A stretch of 64,000 nt of DNA from Spodoptera frugiperda. Lineage: Eukaryota > Arthropoda > Insecta > Lepidoptera > Noctuidae. Below the pieces are notes generated by a model. That model worked only from the letters and a program-made list of their open reading frames with translations, was not told the DNA's origin and ran no database searches. Positions 10,090 through 21,489 of this stretch are shown here, piece after piece. The stretch lies in NCBI RefSeq assembly GCF_023101765.2, contig NC_064230.1, forward strand, positions 1,240,001-1,304,000. The letters run 5' to 3'. Positions within the stretch are counted from its first letter, which is position 1; each line of letters begins with the position of its first letter. The translations under genes and the position numbers were made by a program.

Positions 10090-10115
10090 TCTTTTTGGTC
10101 CTTCGAGCCTCCGTA
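10090..10115 (+). promoter_or_regulatory. Candidate primer-binding site of BEL-A
   Basis: Just inside the 5' LTR, 'ttttTGGTCCTTCGAGCC' begins with TGG, the complement of a tRNA CCA end. The matching tRNA was not identified. Confidence 0.4.
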
Positions 10116-10309
10116 TAAGCGGGACTCTTTCGCGTACACAACAGTGTGAATAAGCTGTCGGCACGAAAGTACAGCTCCTGCGACTACGACTTGTGGACAG
10201 AGTAACATCCGTCTGCTGCAACAACATTCTTTCCGTGACGACGAATCGCGGAGACGACAATACAGCAAACCGTTCAAAGCGTAAGCCAATCTATCATACA
10301 ACAACAATC

Positions 10310-13300
10310 ATGAGCGCCACCATGGAAAACATTTTGGCCAATCAAGATCAGATCATTCAAGCCATGGAGCAGCAACTGCGGAATTTCAAGAAGGATTCTG
10401 CGGATCGCAAAACTCCGGCCAACATCAAAAAACGTTTGCAAATCCTGGATTCATACTGGGGGAGTTTCAAGAGAATCATGCTAAATTGTATGAATTTGAA
10501 GATCGTGGTTATGCCTACTTTTCGGAAAACATGTACGATAAAGCAAGAATTCTTTACAATGAAGCTCAGGACATTATTCAAAATTACAAGCCACCTACTA
10601 GTGCGGAAAAAGGGAGTAAGTCGCCTAGCACTTCATCAATTCGTACAACTGATACTCGCAATCAAGAAGCTGCGGATGAGCGACAACAAACGAACATGTT
10701 ATCAGTAGATTCAGATAAACCAAATATCAAGCCAATTGGAACCCCATCCACATCATTGTTCAAGAAGATTGTCTCTCGAGGTAATGCCAGTAAATTGGAA
10801 GAAATGCTACGCAAGCAGAAGAGTAATTTCAAGGCTTTATCACGAGCAATCAGAAACGTGGATATGGAGAGCCTCTCCGGAAAATGGGAATTCGAAGATG
10901 TGCTCAAAACCATTCAAGTAAAATGGTCAACTATAGAATCCCTACACTGGGAAATAGATTGTGAGATGTACTCGGAAGATGAGGAGTATGAACAGGAATA
11001 TAGCAACCACGAACAACTGTATATTAACATCAAAAAGTTGGTCAATAGCAAGATGTATTCTGTTTCATATCGGGAAAGTTTTACACCGAAAATAGATATA
11101 CCTACCTTCTCAGGGAACTATCAAAAATGGATATCATTCAAGGACTTATTCCAAGAAGCAGTCCACAACAACAAATCCATCCCAAACGCCCAGAAGATGC
11201 AGTTATTAAAAACTAAACTGAAAGGCGAAGCAGAAAGGATCATCCAGCACCTCAATATCAGTTCTGAAAATTACAAAGTTTGCTGGGACATATTGAATCA
11301 TAGGTATAACAATGACAGATTAATTTTCACCTCTCACATGAACATACTGCTGTCAATACCTACAATGCAAAACCAAGTTGACACACAGATCAAGAACATG
11401 TTCGACACCATTAATGAATGCATGAACTCCTTAAAAAATCTTGGGATAGATGTAGTCGCCATTGGACCGATGGTGGTGCATTTACTCACACAGAAGCTGG
11501 ATACTCAATCGCTTAGTGAATACACTCAATCATTAGACAATCCGAGAGCCTTGCCTGTTCTAACAGACTTTCTTAAATTTTTGGAAAACAAGTATACTGC
11601 TCTCGAGTCGACACGGCGAAAGCATTATTCATCCAAATCATCATCGGCGTCATCTCCGAGTAACAACAAAGATTCTGAACACCAAGTCAACAAAAAGAAT
11701 CAATCAAAATCGAATAATTTCAATAAAATTGACTCGAATAAACCATTTTTGCGTAGTTCGACTTTAAAAAGTTGTGCAACGAGGACACAATATTGCCCAC
11801 TATGCAAAGACGATAGCCACGGACTTTTCTACTGCAAGCCATTTTTAGAATTGGGGTCAACAGAAAAGAGAAACACAGTGCAAAGGTTCAACTTGTGTGA
11901 AAATTGCCTGGTTGATCACAAAAATAAATCATGCCGTTCTGAATCAAAATGCAGGGTGTGTCAAGGACCTCATAATACCGTATTGCACGATGCCTTACAG
12001 ATAAACGCAGTGTCCAGCAAAATTGATAAGTCACCGTCTATGTCATGTGAAGACAATACACATAGTAATGCGACACACGTCAGCAAGGAACCTGTTGTTG
12101 AAATTCTGCTAGCAACGGCACTTGTCCGTGTACAAGGGATTAATGGGGAATATCACACAATGAGGGCTCTCATAGATCAAGGCTCCCAAGCCTCCCTCAT
12201 TACTGAGAACGCGGCACAAATCCTGAAACTGCCACGCCGAGCATGCAAAGGCGTCATAGTTGGAGTCAGTGCCAATCAAACCAATTGTAAAGGAGTTCTC
12301 AGTCTTGTGGCGTCCTCATTGTACTCCAATTACACATTCCAAACAGAAGTTGTTATTATGAAGAAATTAATTAACAATTTACCAAATCATAGTTTCTCAA
12401 AACCATCGTGGGAATATCTTCAAAACATTCAACTAGCAGATACAGATTTCAACGTTTGTCGTCCAATAGATTTATTGCTGGGAGCAGAAGTTTACGCGGA
12501 AATCATCATGCCTGGCATAATCAAGGAAAACTCATCTCTACCAATAGCTCAACAGACTCAACTTGGCTGGATTTTGAGTGGCAATGTCAAGTCCTATCAA
12601 TGCAACGTTATCATGAACAATATAGAAGACATACAAAGGTTTTGGAGCATTGAAGATGTCACCGATCTCAATACTGACATGTCCTCTGAAGACCATCAAT
12701 GCCTTCAACAATATCACTCAGAAACAGTACGACGAGAAGATGGTAGATACGTGGTCAGACTGCCACTGAAGCCAGATATCAACGAAAAATTGGGAGAATC
12801 AAAACAAAGAGCCGTAGCACAATTTTATCAACTGGAAAGGAAATTTGCAAGAAATAAAAATATTTCCGAAGATTACAAAACATTCATAACCGAGTACATC
12901 AAACTGGGTCACATGCGCAAGTGCACACAAAAGAGACTGCCGGATTGCATTTTACCTCACCTGTGCGTTTTACGGCCGGACTCGACAACAACATCGCTGC
13001 GAGTTGTATTTAACGCGTCAGCAAAAACTTCGACTGGCTACAGTCTTAATGATTTAATGTATAGCGGTCCGAATCTACAACAGGATTTGTTTACACTGAT
13101 TCTGAAATGGAGGCAGTATAAATATGCATTCACAGCAGATATCGAGAAGATGTTTCGGCAGATCTTGTGTAATGAGAAGGACCTACAGTATCAGAAAATC
13201 GTCTGGCGTGACTCACCTTCCCAAGTGCTTAGAGAATATGAGTTGAGTACAGTCACCTATGGAACCAAAGCAGCTCCATTCCTGGCCATGATGACGTTGA

Positions 13301-16300
13301 AACGGTTAGCAGAAGACGAACGTTCAAGATACCCTACAGCATCAGCAGTCCTGGAACAGTGCTTCTACATGGATGATCTTCTGACAGGAAACCACAGCAT
13401 AGAGGAAGCCAAGCAACTCAAGGCTGACCTAATAAATTTGCTGAAATCTGGTGGATTTAATTTGCGGAAATGGTCGTCAAATAACATGGACATACAAGAA
13501 GCAATAACAAACAAGGAACAAGCCTTCGAATTCAAGCATCAAGAATCAACCAAAACTTTGGGACTGCGCTGGCACCCACAGAGCGATCAATTCAAGTTCC
13601 AGATGAAGATTGACACATCATCATTGACGCCATCCACTAAAAGATCATTATTATCTGACATTTCAAAGATATTTGATCCACTCGGCTGGCTGTCTCCAGT
13701 ATCAACCAAATTGAAACTTTTATTCCAAAAAGTTTGGTCGTTGAATCTTCAATGGGATGAAGCAGTACCTACAAACATCAATGAAGAATGGCTTAAAATA
13801 AAAAAGGAGTTACCACATATCGAACATATTAACGTACCAAGATGGCTTCAAACGCCAAAAAATGCAATCATAGAGTTACACAGGTTCTGTGACTCATCAG
13901 AAAAGGCCTATGCATGTGTAATTTATGGCAGAATTATCAATCTGGAAGAGGTGGAGTGGCAATCTCCTGTGGTTATAGTAGCAGGAAAATCAAAGCTCGT
14001 GCCTGTCAACAAATCGGTATCTCTGCCTAGATTGGAGCTTTGCGCAGCACAATTGTTGTCAAAACTGATGAAAGTTGTTCAGAACTGTTTATCAAACCAT
14101 ACTATACGAATATACGGTTGGTGCGATTCGACCGCAGTACTAGGTTGGCTCCATGGTGAACCAAATCGCTGGAAACCATTCGTGGCTAACAGAGTAGCAC
14201 AAATCACAGAGATAATACCAACGAATAGCGGGCGTTATGTGAAATCAGCCGAAAATCCAGCTGATTGCGCGAGCCGAGGTTTATTAGCGAATCAACTACA
14301 GCATCATCCACTTTGGTGGCACGGACCAACCTGGCTATCAACATTCAAAGTAGACAAAAATCAAAACCTACCAACTTACGTTACTTATGAGGAAATCAAA
14401 AAGTCAATAAAAAGTAATGTAATTCAACAAAATGAGGACATTGTTTTAAAATTATTGAACAAATTCAGCAATTTCGAACGAGCGGCGCGTGTTCTTGCTT
14501 GGACTTTGCGCGCCATATCTCGCAGTCAACACAAACCAAAGTATTTGACTGTCAGCGAAATAAAAATAGCTAAATATCGCTTAATAAAACGAGTACAGCT
14601 AACGGTATTTAAGGAAGAGATATTTAGTCTCCGAGATCAGAAGCAAATAGACGCGAAGAGCAAATTGCTGAAGCTTAACCCATTTTTGGATCAAGACGGC
14701 CTATTGAGAGTCGGTGGCAGACTGAACAACGCGAAGATGAGCCAAAACATGAAGCATCCCCTTATCATTCCGAACAACACCCACCTCAGTGACTTATTGA
14801 TCAAACAAGGACATCAGATGACACTTCATGGGGGAGCGAGAGTTACTCAAGCATGGCTGCGTCATCAATACTGGATTCTGGGAGGAAACCGAGCAATCAA
14901 GAAGTGCCTTCGGAACTGCGTCAAGTGCCGAAAACACGATCCAATCAAACACGAACAACTCATGGGCGACCTTCCTTTAGCACGCAGCAATCCAACACGA
15001 CCATTTTTCCATACAGGGGTCGATTTTACCGGGTTTGTCGACGTAAAAGCAAGCAAGGGCCGAGGTATTAAGACCACGAAAGGGTACATCGCTGTATTCG
15101 TTTGTATGGCCACCAAGGCTGTGCACATCGAGTTAGTATCGGACCTGACCTCATCGTCGTTCCTAGCGGCTTTACGAAGAATGGCAGCTCGGAGAGGCAC
15201 CCCAGGCCATGTCTATAGTGATAATGGCACGAATTTTGTTGGAGCAAGCAGAATTCTTAACGAAGAGTTCGTCAATATTCAAAACACCTTAGATGACAGT
15301 TTTTTCGAGGCTATTGCCAGTATGGAGATTAACTGGCATTTTAATGCCCCTTCCTGGCCTAGCGCCGGAGGCCTCTGGGAAGCCGCCGTCAAGAGTTTGA
15401 AGTACCATCTCAAACGAGTCATAGGAAGTCAGAAGCTGACGTTTGAAGAATATTCAACTTTGCTCGCTCAAATAGAAGCATGTTTAAATAGCCGACCATT
15501 ATGCGCACTCAGTGAAGACCCCGAAGACTTAGACTGTCTCACACCGTCTCATTTTTTGGCGAGTGGTCCAACACTAACTATCATCGAGACTGAGAGAGAC
15601 TTGCGGACAAGGTGGCAACTCACACAAAAAATATTTGATGACCTGTGGAAGAGATGGCGAGCTGAATACCTGTGCCAACTATCAGCTCGCAGCAAGTGGC
15701 GCAAACCTCATCAGAATTTGAAGATCAATGACATCGTCATCATTCACGACGTTAATTTGCCCCCGGGAAAGTGGCCCATGGGCAGAGTTATTGAACTTCA
15801 TCCAGGGAAAGACGGGTACGTCAGAGTAGTGACCCTACGCACGAAAAATGGGACACTTAAGAGACCAATTACAAAATTGTCCGTTTTGCCGATCAACGAC
15901 AATAATCAAAGCCACGATGCAGAAAAAGAAAACCAAGAAGGTCAAACAAATAACAATAAATATTCCAAGCCAGCCTCATCAAAATTGTGCAACTTCATAA
16001 TAACGACACTCATACTTCTGATGTTTATTTGTTCAGGAACGTGCGAACACAAAATTTCCAAAGTTGCAGATAATAAAAACATATTTTTTGATAAAGTTAC
16101 AAACATGAAATGGGAACGTGATGAATGGAAACTCATCGTTTATTGCGATATGGCTCCGTATTGGCAAGGAATGAACCTTCTGAACAAGTTTATCACTCAT
16201 CTAGACAACATATGTTTAAGGGATCAAATACCACAATGCAACGTAGTCCGATTACAACTTACTCACGGGTACAACGAACTTGAACACTACAACAACGTTT

Positions 16301-17079
16301 TACTTGGTCAGCAAGGTCAAGTTCGTCGACGTCGCGGGCTTATCAACGGTATTGGCTACGTCGCACATAGTTTGTTTGGAGTTTTAGACGAAACTTTTGC
16401 CGAACAATATCAGAAGGATATTGCCTTAATAAGAAGCGATCAAAAACATCTTAGCAATCTCTGGAGAAACCAAACGTCAATTGTGGAGGCTGAGCTAAAT
16501 GTCATCAAAAGAATTGAAAATACCCTGGACAAGCAGCACAAGATTCTCAATCAACACATTACCAACTACTACTCGGACATGAACAAACTGAAAGAAGAAA
16601 TCCGACACACTGACAATAAAGCGAAATTCACTTTATCAACGTTTATAGCCAATAACATCATGACCAATCTAAAAGAAATCCAGGAGACGCTAGTTGATAC
16701 AGTGGCCAACATTTATTATGAAAAGTTTAACTTTCACTTACTAACACCAGCTCAGTTGAAAAACGAACTGAATGTTATAACCGGACAAATCTCAAAGGAC
16801 CTAGCCTTACCGATTAATAATATTCAGGCTGACTTAGCGAAGATATATCATCTATTGAAAGTGAAAGCAAGAGTTACTAGGGAGTTCCTGATTTTCGAAG
16901 TAAGAATTCCTCTTGTAAGCAGGGAAGACTATGAGCTTTACAACCTCATACCGATTCCACAACAAGCCAACACAAGCATGGTCATTATAGTACCTGTAGC
17001 AAACAGTGGTCTCGAACCTACCGATTTTTCGGTATTTCTACCGATATGGGCTCTGTTCTACCGAAATACCGAAATATAA
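10310..17079 (+). CDS. BEL-A Gag-Pol-Env polyprotein (frame-broken near the gag start)
   Basis: The likely start is the ATG at 10310 (MSATMENILANQDQIIQAME). The frame changes at a G5 run at 10458-10462, after which one long frame runs to 17079, consistent with loss of one base. Residues counted from 10486: DUF1759-type gag (PTFSGNYQKWISFKDLF, about 206); zinc knuckles starting CPLC (437); aspartic protease LIDQGS with Asp564; RT with first Asp about 885 and YMDD at 961-964; RNase H (RFCDSSEKAYA); integrase HHCC from His1443/His1448, with acidic triad Asp1513, Asp1579, Glu1632; and a DUF5641-like C-terminus (LPPGKWPMGRV). An envelope-like region follows from about 1836. The last 25 or so codons belong to the inserted hAT element. 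This order and these motifs are diagnostic of BEL/Pao. Confidence 0.85.
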
Positions 17080-18180
17080 CGATTTTTCTACGATTTCACA
17101 ATATATATGGAAATTCTACTTTTAAGCTGGCAACCCTTTTCATGTATGTTTATAATTTTACGGGGAAGCCCTCAATAGTATGGAACTAGTGCAGCATATA
17201 ATTCGTATATTTTGGGGAATACCCTTGTGTCCTACAATTTGATGTTAGAGGCTTCCCGCTCGGGAATTTACCTGTCTAGTCTATATAAACAGGAATTCGG
17301 TTGTTTTTTTTCATTAATTTTCTTAACTTTGAAGAGAGAGTATCTAACTTAAAGAGTGCCTACAAAATCAGATAAGTAATTAAGTTAAATAAAATGTCGT
17401 CTGACAAGGAGCCAAGCACCGATTCGACCAAAACTCATGACATATCTATCATATAATCTTTTGAAAACAAAACAGCGAAATAGGCTGCCTACTGAATCAA
17501 TCACTAGCCTTTTACATTCAAAACGACTCTTTAATACAGCGGCTATGGCCAAAGAATATTGGTACCATAATAAATGCGTCATTGTTATAAAATTAGTCTG
17601 TAAGTTTTTTAATAAATAAACGAATTAGATAGAATATTGTGTTTTTTTTTTTCAAATACCGATTTTGGGTAGAAATATACCGATTTTATCTGGCAATTCT
17701 ACCGATCTCGCTCTATGACGTTCGAGACCACTGGTAGCAAAGTACCTGGCTATCAATACACATAAAGATGCTTACATTCCGGTGTCTACAAGCGACTTAC
17801 AAAAATGCGTTCCTTACAGCGCCGACGAGTACATCTGCCCACTGAAAAGGCCTATCTTTCAAATGACGTCAGACAAAAACCTATGTCTGAAACAACAAGC
17901 CTCTAATCAATGTCAGACTGAGACAAGAGAATGTCAAGATTCCTGGACTGATTTGAATTTAATTAATTCATACCTATACTTTTGTTGTGGACAATGCAGT
18001 GTACGAGTCATATGCGATAACAATATTACGATCGAGCAACTCAGCAAATCAGGTGTCATTACTATTGGAGACAGTTGCGTCATCAAAAACAGAATGTTTA
18101 CGATTTATGCACACAGATCGTTATCAAATACAATAAAAACAAAGATAGATGTAATGAACGTAGAAATTCCACCTATGTAG
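15985..18180 (+). pseudogene. Envelope-like domain of BEL-A (baculovirus F-protein type), split by a hAT element
   Basis: After pol, the same frame has a hydrophobic segment (FIITTLILLMFICSG, a probable signal peptide). Ectodomain sequence follows, then the basic site RRRR followed by GLINGIGYVAHSLFGVLD. That is a furin-type cleavage site directly before a Gly-rich fusion-peptide-like segment, as in F-like fusion proteins of baculoviruses and insect env-bearing retroelements. A helical region follows. Coding sequence stops at 17003 where the hAT element sits. It resumes at 17742 in the same phase with a Cys-rich part (QKCVPYSADEYICP ... FCCGQC) and ends at 18180. I see no membrane anchor before the stop, so the protein may be truncated. 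It is non-functional as it stands. Confidence 0.7.
17004..17733. mobile_element. hAT-superfamily element, internally deleted, inside env
   Basis: The terminal inverted repeats are CAGTGGTCTCGAAC and GTTCGAGACCACTG. An exact 8-bp duplication GTAGCAAA flanks it (16996-17003 and 17734-17741). An 8-bp TSD with CAGTGG-type ends is the hAT signature. Subterminal 'taccgattt' repeats occur at both ends. Near 17465-17540 a frame reads KTKQRNRLPTESITSLLHSK, similar in style to the C-terminus of hAT transposases, which suggests the element derives from an autonomous one. That last point is inference. Confidence 0.85.
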
Positions 18181-18369
18181 CTCCCGTTGCCACCGCTGCG
18201 GGTCGCCCTACCATCGCCACAGCCAGCAGAGGGTCTTCGCCATCCGTCAGGACTCAATTCAATGAAATATCTTAAGCTTAGTTTATTTAAGTTTGTAAGC
18301 AAAATTGTTAACTATCATCTTGTAAATCATTATCCTTCATCTCATTCACATCCTCTGGGGCCCGGAGCA

Positions 18370-18558
18370 TGTACAGTGCAAGCACGCACAAATTTGACAT
18401 CATTGTGTCGGCACTTTACTAGCTACGCGCGCTCTATACTTTAGTACACAATTATCACTCAAATCGCGTGCACTCATTATCATTCAATTAAATTCTATTT
18501 TTACGTATTCTTTGCGTATTAATCAACCTATCATCAATAAAAGGTGTAAAGATCCTAC
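18370..18558 (+). repeat. 3' LTR of BEL-A
   Basis: Matches the 5' LTR with one substitution. It is preceded by 'ctctggggcccggagca', a short purine-rich candidate priming tract. Confidence 0.85.
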
Positions 18559-18740
18559 TCTATTAAAACCAAAAACATGAAAACAAACTAATAATCCTAA
18601 TATTTTTTTTTCTATTCACCCCCTGAGTTTCTATTCACCCCATTTTACCGTCACCCGCAATACCAGAGGCTTTACAAGTGCATTGCTGGGTAGTATATAC
18701 TATTGTGCACAGCAGTGAGTGAAGTTACCGGAGGTTAAAG

Positions 18741-18860
18741 TCAAAGTCAAAATCAAAACCAAAGTCAAGGTCAATGTCAAAGTCAAAGTTAAGGTCAAAG
18801 TCTGAATCAGAGTCAGGGTCAGAGTCAGAGTCAATATCAAAGCCAAAGTCAAGGTAAAAG
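18741..18860 (+). repeat. AAAGTC-type microsatellite
   Basis: Imperfect (AAAGTC)n / (AAGGTC)n / (AGAGTC)n tract. Its translation in the minus frame gives a TLTL pattern, an artefact of the repeat. It may be an expanded LINE tail, since the same TTTGAC motif ends the repeat at 3598. Confidence 0.7.
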
Positions 18861-19539
18861 TTGGACTAATCTGGGGGCACGGTAGTGCCCCCGCCAAGAC
18901 GAGCCAAGCGAAGCACAAGCGCAAGGGCACTACCTACCTTTTCTCGAAGCGCTTCGTCGTATTTTTGAACCTTCATAACTTGAGTTTGGGTTATACCAGA
19001 TAAACAAAATTTTCAGGATATAATGTCAGTGGTAGACTTAATAAAGCCCTAAAGTTTCAATTGCATAGCTCTTATACTTTAGATTTTATTGATATCTAAA
19101 ATACCCCGATTTCGTCACTCACTCACTGATGATCAACAAAATTCTTAAGGTACTTCCTGAAGTCCTAGAAAACTGAAATTTGGTATGTAAGCTAGTATTA
19201 GTACCCAAACAACAAAAAAATCCTAAAACTTGGAACTTTTACCCCCAACCCCTTAAACTAGGGGGTGAAAGTTTGTTCGAGACTTCCGCAACTTTTGACG
19301 CTAGAGGTCTGAATGCGGCCGCGGAGGGGTAAAAATCTTAAATAGGGAAACTTAATTCCCTATTTCCTGCTTGAGATCTGAAAATTATACACAAGTACAT
19401 AGAACACAAACTTTTCATCAAATCAAAACATTATCCTACCCATAAGTACTTAGATATGAATAATATTACTACACTTCGGTAAGTGTTTATTAATCAACCT
19501 ATACTTTTGAACATAAGCATCGTAAGTACTTATAGTATG
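18861..19539. repeat. Probable unclassified interspersed element
   Basis: Begins with the GC-rich palindrome 'gggggcacggtagtgccccc'; then 'gacgagccaagcgaagcac', and an AT-rich body with 'actgaaatttggtatgtaag'. No protein domain. It looks like moth repeat sequence, but I cannot assign a class or exact ends. Confidence 0.35.
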
Positions 19540-20125
19540 CGCCAACGCCCGCCGCCTGCCCCCTCGTCCCCGCGCAGTAGCTAAAAATAATCGGCCCGTC
19601 AGCGAGCGCGGCACCCGAACGCGGGCAGACGCGCGAGGGCAGACGTCGTTGACGGTTGTCTCGTTGAATGAAAAATTTTCGGAATATTTCGGTGATTTAA
19701 AAGTTTGCTATCGCGGAGAAAAAAACCATTTGCCTAATATTTAATTGTTAGTAGTTTAGTAGGTAAAGGTTTAGATACTAGTGTTTTAATTCCCCTCCCC
19801 GCACGGTGCGGTGCAGACGTACCGCGCTCGCGTCCGTGAATTAATTTGTTTATTTGAGTAAAAAAGACTTATTATGAAGTGTAAATATGTTTAAAGTGTT
19901 AATTGACTGTTTATAAAATCCCACAAATGGAGTACAGTGTTAATTCAAAGGATTTTCTCCATAATTAGACATTAAAGTTTCCAGTGAATAAGTGTTTACG
20001 CGGGACGGTCAGCGGCGCGCGAGCCGCGGCGCGCGAGCTATCGCTATCTCTTTCACCCTAGAAGAAAGTCAATCTATACATCTCGGTCACTCGGTTTTGC
20101 GAAATTAATACCTACCTAATTAATA

Positions 20126-21310
20126 ATGAATTGTTTTGTGTGCAAAAACAAGATTGAACTTGGGCAGATGCTCAAATGTACTGGATGTAAGACTGGATTC
20201 CATTATTCCTGCTTGAATATTACCTCTGCTTACTACCTAGAAAAGCAGTCGCAATTAAAATCCAATTACAAATACGATTCATGTGCTAATATAACACAAC
20301 GAGTCCGAGTAACAGATGATACTCCAGTTCGAGGGATGAGTACTAGATCAGGTCTGGAAAAACAAGAATCCAAAACTTCTTCGGATAACAAGGTCAGCAT
20401 GGAGGGAATCACGTTAGCTGTACAGAATGCAATCCAAAATAACATGTCAAGTTTTGAAGAAATGATTGAAAGTATTGTTGCCACAAACATAAAGGCTTTG
20501 GAAACTAAACTTATTTGCGAATTTAAAACTACAGTATCAAAATTGGAGCTTGAAAACACTCAACTAAGACAAGATTTGGATATTGCTAGTAGGAAATGTG
20601 TCAGTTTGGAAGAGACCATTAAAGCTCTTAAAGTGGAAAGGAGAAATATCGTACAACAACAAGAGACGCAGTCGCGCACCAACATAAGCGCCACCGTTAG
20701 CGCTAGCCGGGCTAGCCCGCTCGCGCCTACCGCAGCCGCGACCACCACCGCGCCACCCCCGCGCGCGGCGGCCCCGCACGCGGCGGCCCCGCGCGCGGGG
20801 CCGCCGCGCGTGACATCGCCGCTCCAGCCATCGCTCGCGCCGTGCGATATTACGTATGCTTCGGTGGCCAGGAATACAGCGGAAACGGAAGCTTATGATA
20901 GTTGGACAGAAGTAAAAAGGAAAAATCCGATTAGAAGAGGTGGAAACAGTTTAGTTATGTCAATAAAAGGAATTGAACGTAAGAAATATTTACACGTCTG
21001 GAGATTAGATAAAGCTACAACGGAAGATAATTTATTAGAGTACATTAAGAAATTACTGGGAAATGATACAGAAATAACTATTCAGAAACTAAAACCAAAG
21101 ACTGAAAGAGACTATGCTTCGTTTAAAATAGGTGTAATAGAAAGTGATTTTAACAAATTGTGTAATTCAGACGTATGGCCACTAAACACAGAGTTTAGTG
21201 AATGGATCTTTTTTCGACGCCAAACTCCAATTTCAACCTATGCACAGTGGCGTAGCGTAGTGGGGGCGGCCCGCCCCGGGCGGCACTTTTTAGGGGGCGG
21301 CAAATTTTAA
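20126..21310 (+). CDS. LINE-A ORF1 protein (PHD-like finger, coiled coil)
   Basis: The ATG at 20126 starts MNCFVCKNKIELGQ. A Cys/His cluster (C-x2-C, C-x2-C, then H-x2-C within residues 3-30) resembles the PHD-type finger found in ORF1 of CR1/Jockey-group LINEs. Residues about 90-185 look like a coiled coil (KLELENTQLRQDLD). A Pro/Ala-rich linker comes next, then a conserved C-terminal block beginning DSWTEVKRKNP with KKYLHVWRLDKATTED, likely for RNA binding. Native sequence ends at the hAT insertion (21244). The last 22 or so codons, up to 21310, are read from hAT DNA. Confidence 0.75.
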   Translation: MNCFVCKNKIELGQMLKCTGCKTGFHYSCLNITSAYYLEKQSQLKSNYKYDSCANITQRVRVTDDTPVRGMSTRSGLEKQESKTSSDNKVSMEGITLAVQNAIQNNMSSFEEMIESIVATNIKALETKLICEFKTTVSKLELENTQLRQDLDIASRKCVSLEETIKALKVERRNIVQQQETQSRTNISATVSASRASPLAPTAAATTTAPPPRAAAPHAAAPRAGPPRVTSPLQPSLAPCDITYASVARNTAETEAYDSWTEVKRKNPIRRGGNSLVMSIKGIERKKYLHVWRLDKATTEDNLLEYIKKLLGNDTEITIQKLKPKTERDYASFKIGVIESDFNKLCNSDVWPLNTEFSEWIFFRRQTPISTYAQWRSVVGAARPGRHFLGGGKF

Positions 21311-21489
21311 ACAATAAGTAATAAAAATATTTTGTAAATACATATTTCAACCATTTTTTTCGCACCTAGAGATCGGAGAAAGTAGTGATAGTGGGGATGG
21401 AACCTTTAACGAGTGGTCCTGCCCCGAGATGAAACCTTTAGATAGTAGTCCCGAAATCATGGAAGACGGCCTTGGTCCATCCGATCCCT

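Larger units (their letters stand above)
9900..18559 (+). mobile_element. BEL/Pao LTR retroelement with envelope-like domain (BEL-A)
   Basis: Identical-length LTRs flank gag, protease, reverse transcriptase, RNase H, integrase and an envelope-like region in the order gag-PR-RT-RH-IN-env. A CTATT repeat lies just outside both LTRs (9895-9899 and 18560-18564), a 5-bp target duplication as usual for BEL/Pao; the match can be stretched to CTCTATT. The LTRs differ at one interior position, so the insertion is young. It is nonetheless broken: there is a frame change in gag, and a hAT element lies in env. Confidence 0.85.
9766..18651. mobile_element. TIR (DNA-type) element interrupted by BEL-A
   Basis: The left end 9766-9809 ('aacgtaaaacagggtgaata', then 'caggggtgaatagga') and the right end 18611-18651 are inverted copies of about 40 bases ('tctattcaccccctgagttt', 'ctattcaccccattttaccg'). 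Apart from BEL-A, only about 130 + 90 bases of it remain, so it was probably a MITE. Superfamily not determined. Confidence 0.6.
9727..18740 (-). repeat. S2 repeat split by nested insertions (pieces 9727-9765 and 18652-18740)
   Basis: The left piece is the S2 tail 'cacctgatggtaaacaatt ... ccatgg'. The right piece continues it with 'cacccgcaataccagaggct' and 'tgagtgaagttaccggagg'. Everything between is inserted DNA. Confidence 0.6.

Noticed and set aside
14865..15200. Antisense open frame opposite the BEL-A integrase
   Set aside because: A shadow of a strongly conserved coding frame, with no features of its own.
18074..18444. Additional frames after the env stop as a membrane anchor
   Set aside because: Looked for a hydrophobic anchor in all three forward frames up to the 3' LTR and saw none convincing.
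18700..18930. TLTLTL-type minus-strand frame, and the LSLSLS frames at 56750-57207
   Set aside because: Translations of simple repeats.
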